Assembly (NCBI GenBank): GCA_004555145.1
Contig: SFJB01000055.1
Span: 1 to 11,077, forward strand
DNA length: 11,077 bases
Reading direction: 5' to 3'
DNA from: Bacteroidales bacterium
GTDB taxonomy: Bacteria; Bacteroidota; Bacteroidia; Bacteroidales; UBA932
The notes beneath the pieces are model-generated. The model did not search any database and had not been told where the DNA came from. It saw only the letters and a program-made list of their open reading frames with translations. Below are positions 6,015-11,077 of this stretch, piece after piece. A program made the translations under genes and the position numbers. Numbering within the stretch: the first letter of the stretch is position 1; every line of letters begins with the position of its first letter.

Positions 6015-8195
6015 CTAGCTTATGAAAAGCAACTCCCTGTACTTAGGAAGAGGCCAGGTATTGTTGTCCACAAGCTCCTCAAGCTTATCAATAGGCTTGC
6101 GCAGATCGAAGAGGGCCTCTGCTATTTCGTGGTAAGCCTTTGCCTTCTCGTACTCGTTCTCGATTGCGTTTGCCTTCTTGCGGGCTTCCTTCATTGCCGC
6201 AGTCTTCTCGCGTATGTCGTCCACATATACGGATATCTTGCCCAGCAGCTCAAGCTCCGTGGTGCAGCTCTCGGTGGAGCCGTAAACCTCCTTGCAGAGG
6301 GCGACTTCCTTGAGCAGCCTTGCCTTGTAATCGAGCACGGCAGGGATGATATGGTTGATAGCCATCCTGACGAGCACGCGGGACTCGATCTGCACCTTCT
6401 TGGTGTACATCTCCCACTTCACCTCATTGCGGGCTTCGAGTTCCTTCTCGGTATAGACTCCTGTCTTGGTGAACATCTCCACTGCATCCGGGGTGGTGAA
6501 TTGCTTAATCATCTCAGGCACACTGGTTTCGGTGTCCAGACCGCGCTTCCTGGCTTCTTCCTTCCACTCTTCGGTGTATCCGTTACCGTCGAAGCATACC
6601 ACGTCAATCACGGAAGCGATCACAGGTTTGAGCGCGTCCATAATGGCCACGTTGGTCTCCTTGCCCTTTGCGAGCTCCTTGTCAACCTCTGCCTTGAAAG
6701 CGATGAGCTGCTCCGCCACGGCTGAGTTCAGGGTGGTCATTGCACCGGCGCAGTTGGCTGAAGAACCGACGGCGCGGAACTCGAAGCGGTTGCCGGTGAA
6801 GGCGAAAGGTGAGGTGCGGTTGCGGTCGGTGTTGTCCACAAATAATTCAGGAATCTCCACGATGCCTACGCTCTTGCCCTTCTTGCCTGCAATCTCGATC
6901 GGAGTGTCGGACGGCACTTCGAGCAACTTGTGGAGCACGTCTGTCATTGTCTTGCCGAGGAAGGCGGACACGATTGCAGGAGGTGCCTCGTTTGCACCGA
7001 GACGGTGGGCGTTGGTGGCACTGGCGATGGATGCCTTGAGCAGAGCGTTATGCTTCTGCACGGCAGCAAGCACGTTCACGAAGAAGGTTACGAACTGGAG
7101 GTTGCCCTTGGCATCCTTGCCAGGTGCGAAGAGCTGCACTCCGGTATCGGTGCCCAGAGACCAGTTGTTGTGCTTTCCGGAACCGTTCACGCCGTCGAAA
7201 GGCTTTTCGTGGAACAGCACCACGAAGCCGTGTTTGCGAGCGATGCTGTTCATAAGGTTCATCACAATCTGGTTCTGATCGTTTGCAAGGTTGGTCTCAC
7301 CGTATATAGGGGCAAGCTCGAACTGATTCGGAGCCACCTCGTTGTGTCTGGTCTTGAGAGGAATGCCGAGCTTGTGACCCTCGATTTCCAGCTCCCTCAT
7401 GAAGGCTGCCACGCGGCTCGGAATCGCTCCGAAATAGTGGTCGTCAAGCTGCTGGTTCTTGGATGAATTGTGGCCCATAAGGGTACGGCCGGTAATCATA
7501 AGGTCAGGTCTGGCGGCATAGAGGGATTCGTCCACGAGGAAGTACTCCTGCTCCCATCCGAGGTATGAGTAAACCTTCTCCACTGCCGGGTCGAAGAGCT
7601 TGCACACCGGAACGGCGGCATCGGAAACGGCCTTGAGAGCCTTCTTGAGCGGGGTTTTGTAGTCGAGAGCTTCACCGGTGTATGCCACGAAGACCGTAGG
7701 GATGCAGAGCGTGTCGCCCTGTATGAATACCGGAGAGGTAGGGTCCCAGGCAGTGTAGCCGCGGGCTTCGAAGGTGGCTCTGATGCCTCCGTTCGGGAAG
7801 GAGGATGCATCCGGCTCCTGCTGTGCGAGGGACTTGCCATCGAAAGTCTCGATGACTCCGCCTTTGCCGTCGTAATCAATCAGCGAATCGTGTTTTTCTG
7901 CTGTGCCTTCGGTGAGAGGCTGGAACCAGTGGGTGATATGCGTAACTCCGTGTTCCATAGCCCATTGCTTCATTCCTCTGGCGACTCCGTCCGCTGTTTT
8001 CCGATCCAGGGCAACTCCCTTGTCAATGCAACTGAGGAGGGCATTCAGGGTTTCTGCGTCAAGATACTTGTGCATCTTGGGCCTGTCGAAGACCAGTTCT
8101 CCATAGTAGTCGGATGTCTTGCAGACCGGGCGCTCCACGTCCACTGCCTTTTTAATGAAGGATTCCTTCACCAATTCAAATCTGTCGGTACTCAT
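6015..8195 (-). CDS. glnN: Glutamine synthetase type III (GSIII)
   Basis: Makes glutamine from glutamate, ammonia and ATP; central to ammonia assimilation in Bacteroidota. The 726-residue length is typical of GSIII, far longer than GSI or GSII. GSIII blocks are all present: THWFQPLTEGTAEKHD (88-103), EPDASSFPNGG (127-137), FEARGYTAWDP (142-152), GWEQEYFLVD (213-222), TRHNEVAPNQFELAPIY (282-298), NGSGKHNNWS (337-346), RLGANEAPPA (398-407), DRNRTSPFAFTGNRFEFRAVGSSA (457-480) and the C-terminal WPLPKYRELLF (714-724). Catalytic metal and substrate residues lie in the EQE, NEVAP, GSGKHNNWS and NRFEFR blocks. The ATG at 8195 aligns with known N-termini. Upstream sits a Gln-rich leader peptide with an attenuator terminator; downstream thiL follows at 24 bases. 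Also called glnA in older Bacteroides work. Confidence 0.98.
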   Translation of the reverse strand: MSTDRFELVKESFIKKAVDVERPVCKTSDYYGELVFDRPKMHKYLDAETLNALLSCIDKGVALDRKTADGVARGMKQWAMEHGVTHITHWFQPLTEGTAEKHDSLIDYDGKGGVIETFDGKSLAQQEPDASSFPNGGIRATFEARGYTAWDPTSPVFIQGDTLCIPTVFVAYTGEALDYKTPLKKALKAVSDAAVPVCKLFDPAVEKVYSYLGWEQEYFLVDESLYAARPDLMITGRTLMGHNSSKNQQLDDHYFGAIPSRVAAFMRELEIEGHKLGIPLKTRHNEVAPNQFELAPIYGETNLANDQNQIVMNLMNSIARKHGFVVLFHEKPFDGVNGSGKHNNWSLGTDTGVQLFAPGKDAKGNLQFVTFFVNVLAAVQKHNALLKASIASATNAHRLGANEAPPAIVSAFLGKTMTDVLHKLLEVPSDTPIEIAGKKGKSVGIVEIPELFVDNTDRNRTSPFAFTGNRFEFRAVGSSANCAGAMTTLNSAVAEQLIAFKAEVDKELAKGKETNVAIMDALKPVIASVIDVVCFDGNGYTEEWKEEARKRGLDTETSVPEMIKQFTTPDAVEMFTKTGVYTEKELEARNEVKWEMYTKKVQIESRVLVRMAINHIIPAVLDYKARLLKEVALCKEVYGSTESCTTELELLGKISVYVDDIREKTAAMKEARKKANAIENEYEKAKAYHEIAEALFDLRKPIDKLEELVDNNTWPLPKYRELLFIS

Positions 8196-8242
8196 AACTT
8201 ATACATTAATAACTAACTGTTCCGAAATAACTTGGCTTTTAC

Positions 8243-8278
8243 ATAAAAATTGAGGCTGATCCCCTTGGACCAGCCTCA
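8243..8278 (-). terminator. Intrinsic terminator (attenuator) ahead of glnN
   Basis: On the minus strand the arms TGAGGCTGGTCC (8267-8278) and GGATCAGCCTCA (8251-8262) form a 12-bp stem around a 4-base AAGG loop, followed at once by ATTTTTAT (8243-8250). One pair is G-U in minus-strand RNA but would be an A-C mismatch in plus-strand RNA, and only the minus strand has a T-tract after the stem, so the terminator works towards glnN. It lies between a leader ORF and glnN, with no gene ending nearby, which marks it as an attenuator and not an operon end. Confidence 0.82.
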
Positions 8279-8316
8279 TATTGTTTAATGAATGCCCGTA
8301 GCGCCTTGACGGCTGG
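8270..8316 (-). promoter_or_regulatory. Predicted antiterminator pairing of the glnN leader
   Basis: CCAGCC (minus strand, 8311-8316), 5 bases after the leader-peptide stop, is perfectly complementary to GGCTGG (8270-8275) inside the 5' arm of the terminator. Pairing of the two would break the terminator stem. A ribosome finishing at the leader stop would cover CCAGCC and let the terminator form; a ribosome stalled on the Gln codons would leave it free. The core pairing is only 6 bp, so its strength relative to the 12-bp terminator depends on folding timing. Confidence 0.55.
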
Positions 8317-8321
8317 AAAAT

Positions 8322-8399
8322 CTAGTGCACGAGAACATTCAGGACCATCTGCTGGTTCTGCTGCTGCTCCTGCTGCTGATTTGAAACGGTATAATACAT
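8322..8399 (-). CDS. Glutamine-rich leader peptide of glnN
   Basis: A 25-codon ORF in the glnN leader, ATG 8397-8399 to TAG 8322-8324. Residues 1-7 are MYYTVSN; residues 8-17 are QQQEQQQNQQ, eight glutamines all encoded by CAG; residues 18-25 are MVLNVLVH. A run of the regulatory amino acid's codons ahead of a terminator and its biosynthetic gene is the hallmark of trp/his/leu-type leader peptides. The peptide itself is probably not functional; its translation speed would report charged tRNA-Gln. GAGG stands only 2 bases before the ATG (an in-frame GTG directly precedes it), so initiation is not typical Shine-Dalgarno, which is normal in this phylum. No convincing TAnnTTTG promoter was found between 8400 and 8499 on this strand; the nearest are TAATATTG (8405-8412) and TAAATTG (8424-8430), each imperfect. 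Confidence 0.75.
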   Translation of the reverse strand: MYYTVSNQQQEQQQNQQMVLNVLVH

Positions 8400-8484
8400 C
8401 ACCTCAATATTAATTTCGGAGCGCAATTTAGTAAAAAAATCCAATATTGCTACATTTTTTCTCTTTTTTTTGCCTGCTTTGTCT

Positions 8485-8492
8485 TAATTTTG
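8485..8492 (+). promoter_or_regulatory. -7 box of nadE
   Basis: TAATTTTG fits TAnnTTTG exactly and ends 7 bases before the nadE ATG. No TTG stands 19-21 bases upstream; the region 8453-8471 is a T-tract instead. If used, transcription would start within a few bases of the ATG, giving a leaderless or near-leaderless mRNA. Confidence 0.5.
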
Positions 8493-8499
8493 CATCATT

Positions 8500-10428
8500 A
8501 TGGAACATTACGGATTCAAGAGAGTAGCCGCCGCAGTGCCGGTGGTGACTGTTGCGGATTGCCGCCGCAACGCTGAAAACATACTCAGGATGGCTTCTGA
8601 GGCAAAAGCCAAGGGCGCAGGAATAGTAGCATTCCCGGAAATGAGCGTATGCGGATACACTTGCGCCGACCTTTTTGGAGGCTCCAAACTCATCAGCGAA
8701 GCCGAGGAAGCGGTGCGCAGCATACTGGAACTCAGCGCAGGCCTTGATATCATTATGGTATTCGGTGCCCCGGTGCGCTACGCCGGCAGGCTCTTCAACT
8801 GCGCCCTCGTGTCCCGGGCCGGCAGGCTTCTCGGCATCGTGCCCAAGACCTACCTCGCCGGCAACGCGGAATTCTATGAGCCGCGCTGGTTTGAATCCGC
8901 GCGTGTGCTTCCGGACGGCGGAGTTGACTTGGACTACGCCGGACAGCGCTGCATCCTGGGTCAGAACCAGTTATTCCGTTGCGGGGAGCTGCTCTTCGGG
9001 GTGGAGTTGTGCCAGGATCTCTGGGCTCCGGTACCCCCTTCCAGCTTCGCAACGCTTGCGGGCGCCCAGCTCATAGTGAACCTGTCCGCGAGCAACGAAA
9101 TACTCCTGAAAAACGAATACAGACGCAGCCTGGTGAACGCTACCGCGTCCAGATTGATATGCGCATACCTTTATTGTTCAGTTGGTTACGGGGAATCTAC
9201 CCAGGATCTTGTGTGGCCGGGAGCGGCAATGGTCTCAGAGTATGGAAGCATACTCGCGGAGAACGAACGCTTCCGCAGGGAGGACAGCCTGATATGCGCG
9301 GATATTGACATAGATCGCATTGAGGTCCTTCGCACACGCGAGCATTCCTACAATTGCGAACTCCCCCGCCCTGCCTACGCAGTCGTGGATGCAGGCGCAA
9401 CCGTGGATACCGACTTCGAAACAGCGCTGCTGCGCAAGGTGGAGCCACACCCGTTCGTGCCCCAGGGCAACGACGCTGCGCTGGACGCACGTTGCCGCGA
9501 AATCCTCACCGCCCAGGTAAGCGGACTCGAGACGCGTCTGGACCACATACACTGCCGCAAGGCGGTGATAGGCGTGTCCGGAGGCCTGGATTCCACGCTG
9601 GCGCTGCTGGTGACCGCTCTCGCCTTCGACAGGCTCGGAATCGAACGCAGCAATATAATTGGCGTCACGATGCCGGGATTCGGCACCACTGCCCGCACCC
9701 ACGACAACTCCACTTCCCTTATGGAGCTTATGGGCATTACTTCCCGGGAGATTTCAATTGTTCCGGCGACCCGCCAGCATTTCAGCGACATAGGTCAGGA
9801 TGAGTCCGTGCACGACCTCACCTACGAGAACTGCCAGGCTCGCGAACGTACTCAGATACTTATGGACCTCGCCGGCAAGGAAGGCGGCATAGTCATAGGT
9901 ACCGGAGACCTCTCTGAGCTCGCACTTGGCTGGTGTACCTACAATGGTGACCACATGTCGATGTACGCTGTCAACGTGAGCGTACCGAAAACCCTTGTGC
10001 GCACTTTGGTGGTATGGGCGGCGAAACACCGTTTCCAGAATACCCCAGGTGCGGCCGAAGTCCTTCTGGACATAGCCGACACGCCTATCAGCCCGGAACT
10101 TATTCCTGCGGACGAGATGGGCAACATCAAACAGAAGACCGAGGACCTCGTGGGCCCTTATGAGCTGCACGACTTCTTCCTGTATAATTTCTTCAGATGC
10201 GGCTTTGCTCCCGAAAAAATCCTCTTCCTTGCCCGCAAAGCCTTTGCCGGGCTTTATGAGGATGCCGTGTTGAAGCATTGGCTGGAGGTCTTTCTCAAGC
10301 GCTTCTTCAGCCAGCAGTTCAAACGATCCTGCATTCCGGATGGCCCAAAGGTCGGCTCTGTGTCACTCTCCCCTCGAGGTGACTGGAGGATGCCAAGCGA
10401 CATTGCCTGTCCGTGGACTCTGGACTGA
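8500..10428 (+). CDS. nadE: Glutamine-dependent NAD+ synthetase
   Basis: Cytoplasmic enzyme making NAD+ from nicotinic acid adenine dinucleotide, ATP and glutamine, the final step of NAD synthesis. The 642-residue fused form has an N-terminal nitrilase-type glutaminase domain (about 1-290) with the triad Glu47 (FPEMS), Lys116 (VPKTYLA) and Cys171 (VELCQDLW), which releases ammonia, and a C-terminal synthetase domain (about 330-642). The latter has the PP-loop SGGLDST (360-366), the GTGDLSELALGWCTYNGDH block (467-485) and the KVGSVSLSPRGDWRMPSD ending (617-634). All catalytic residues are intact. The start is secure because the N-terminus YGFKRVAAAVP agrees with Bacteroidales NadE as recalled. 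It is transcribed divergently from the glnN leader, with about 100 bases between the leader-peptide start and the nadE ATG, so both units share a compact intergenic control region. It consumes the product of GlnN. Confidence 0.97.
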   Translation: MEHYGFKRVAAAVPVVTVADCRRNAENILRMASEAKAKGAGIVAFPEMSVCGYTCADLFGGSKLISEAEEAVRSILELSAGLDIIMVFGAPVRYAGRLFNCALVSRAGRLLGIVPKTYLAGNAEFYEPRWFESARVLPDGGVDLDYAGQRCILGQNQLFRCGELLFGVELCQDLWAPVPPSSFATLAGAQLIVNLSASNEILLKNEYRRSLVNATASRLICAYLYCSVGYGESTQDLVWPGAAMVSEYGSILAENERFRREDSLICADIDIDRIEVLRTREHSYNCELPRPAYAVVDAGATVDTDFETALLRKVEPHPFVPQGNDAALDARCREILTAQVSGLETRLDHIHCRKAVIGVSGGLDSTLALLVTALAFDRLGIERSNIIGVTMPGFGTTARTHDNSTSLMELMGITSREISIVPATRQHFSDIGQDESVHDLTYENCQARERTQILMDLAGKEGGIVIGTGDLSELALGWCTYNGDHMSMYAVNVSVPKTLVRTLVVWAAKHRFQNTPGAAEVLLDIADTPISPELIPADEMGNIKQKTEDLVGPYELHDFFLYNFFRCGFAPEKILFLARKAFAGLYEDAVLKHWLEVFLKRFFSQQFKRSCIPDGPKVGSVSLSPRGDWRMPSDIACPWTLD

Positions 10429-10465
10429 GCTTATTAAAAGTAACACTTGTTGTATAACATCTGTT

Positions 10466-10495
10466 TTGAAATAATAAATACAATACGTACATTTG
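10466..10495 (+). promoter_or_regulatory. Promoter of the DinB-like gene
   Basis: TTTG (10465-10468), 19-nt spacer and TACATTTG (10488-10495), a full match to the Bacteroidota consensus with the same spacing as the RSH promoter. Transcription would start near 10502, about 13 bases before the ATG at 10515. It makes the gene independent of nadE, which ends 86 bases upstream without a clear terminator between. Confidence 0.75.
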
Positions 10496-10514
10496 CATAG
10501 TAATAATATGTGAT

Positions 10515-11021
10515 ATGTACGATTTTTCAGATGTGACCCGTTCAATAAGGGAAATAGTGGCAAACGAAGAGAAGATGCTGCTTGAGCTGCCGCAGGATGT
10601 CTATACAACACATTTCAACATACAGGACAGGAACATAAAGATGCTCCTGGGACATATGGTGGATTCTGCCTGCAACAATCAGCAGCGGCTGGTAAGGCTG
10701 CAATACGCGCCCCGTTGCGGTTGGTCGGCCCCAGATGCCAAGGTGGGAATGTTGGCGTTTCCGGATTATACCCAGGACAATGATCTGTGGATTTTCCTCC
10801 AGGACTATCGCAACTATCCATGGGAGGAACTGGTAACATTGTGGAGATGCACCAATCTCCATATTGCCCACATTATCGATGCTCTGGACCAAAGCAGACT
10901 TGATAATTACTGGATTGATTATCAGGGCAATAAATGTACGCTAAAGGATATGGCTTGCGGCTACCTGGAACACCTGAAGCTGCACGTCGGCCAAATACAC
11001 GAGCTTGTGGAACTCAGGTGA
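10515..11021 (+). CDS. DinB-fold putative metal-binding protein
   Basis: A 168-residue protein resembling the DinB/YfiT four-helix-bundle family, often thiol-dependent transferases or stress-linked proteins of unknown reaction. Candidate metal ligands stand in the expected places: His47 in LLGHMVDSACNNQQRL on helix 2, and H153xxxH157 with His162 in YLEHLKLHVGQIHEL on the last helix; the H...GQI ending is typical. Length fits the family (about 150-175). The ATG follows a full promoter by 20 bases; an upstream ATGTGA (10508-10513) is a start-stop pair and cannot code. No neighbour gives a clue to the substrate. The fold is moderately to well supported; the function is unknown. Confidence 0.8.
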   Translation: MYDFSDVTRSIREIVANEEKMLLELPQDVYTTHFNIQDRNIKMLLGHMVDSACNNQQRLVRLQYAPRCGWSAPDAKVGMLAFPDYTQDNDLWIFLQDYRNYPWEELVTLWRCTNLHIAHIIDALDQSRLDNYWIDYQGNKCTLKDMACGYLEHLKLHVGQIHELVELR

Positions 11022-11077
11022 CTGTATATGCATCGCGTTCTCACTTCTACTCCGCCTCCATTGGCTTAACTACTGGT
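11022..11077. other. Window end, no gene seen
   Basis: Fifty-six bases after the DinB-like stop. I see no start codon with an open frame to the edge, no hairpin and no promoter match. Confidence 0.5.

Noticed and set aside
8192..8206. Four-codon ORF (ATG TAT AAG TTA TGA) overlapping the glnN start as ATGA
   Set aside because: Short enough to arise by chance in AT-rich leader sequence; no ribosome site and no comparative support.
8251..8278. The hairpin before glnN as a plus-strand element of nadE
   Set aside because: On the plus strand the stem has an A-C mismatch, no T-tract follows, and it lies more than 200 bases before nadE; all three features favour the minus strand.
8423..8444. Sigma-54-like TTGG...TTGC upstream of the glnN leader
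   Set aside because: The GG and GC pairs are 16 bases apart instead of the required 10.
10446..10467. Possible terminator after nadE (TGTT-GTAT-AACA then TCTGTTTT)
   Set aside because: A 4-bp A/T-rich stem is too weak, and the sequence overlaps the -33 region of the next promoter.

Overview
The window looks like chromosomal DNA of a Bacteroidales (Bacteroidota) bacterium. Supporting signs are a type III glutamine synthetase whose motifs match the Bacteroides fragilis GSIII as I remember it, a stand-alone BACON-type lipoprotein, a Bacteroidales-style fused NadE, and promoters of the Bacteroidota type (TTTG, N19, TAnnTTTG). The genus cannot be read from the sequence. No mobile element, CRISPR array, rRNA or tRNA is visible.

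Layout. (1) 2-988, plus: 3' part of an NAD(P)-dependent epimerase/reductase cut by the window edge. (2) 1082-1510, plus: small BACON-like lipoprotein. (3) 1523-2969, minus: a two-gene operon of a MerR/GyrI-type regulator and a HAD phosphatase, preceded by a promoter whose over-long spacer is filled by an inverted repeat. (4) 3056-4912, minus: a long RelA/SpoT homologue with an intact-looking (p)ppGpp hydrolase site and an eroded synthetase site, under its own clear promoter. (5) 5043-8399, minus: a nitrogen-related unit made of a glutamine-rich leader peptide, an attenuator, glnN (GSIII) and, 24 bases on, thiL. (6) 8500-10428, plus: nadE, divergent from the glnN leader. (7) 10515-11021, plus: a DinB-fold protein with its own promoter.

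The most striking element lies in the apparent gap between glnN and nadE (8196-8499). The minus strand holds a 25-codon ORF with eight CAG (Gln) codons within ten positions. Its stop codon lies 5 bases before a CCAGCC segment that can pair with the 5' arm of a strong terminator hairpin. The hairpin ends in a U-tract about 50 bases before the glnN start. This is the full architecture of ribosome-mediated transcription attenuation, with glutamine as the sensed amino acid and glutamine synthetase as the controlled enzyme. I do not know a described glutamine leader-peptide attenuator for GSIII.

Two further points stand out: the MerR operator/promoter, where a 21-bp imperfect palindrome fills a 22-nt spacer that is 3 nt longer than the two reference promoters of this window, and the long RSH protein that looks hydrolase-only. 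Glutamine links two neighbouring genes: GlnN makes it and NadE uses it as nitrogen donor.
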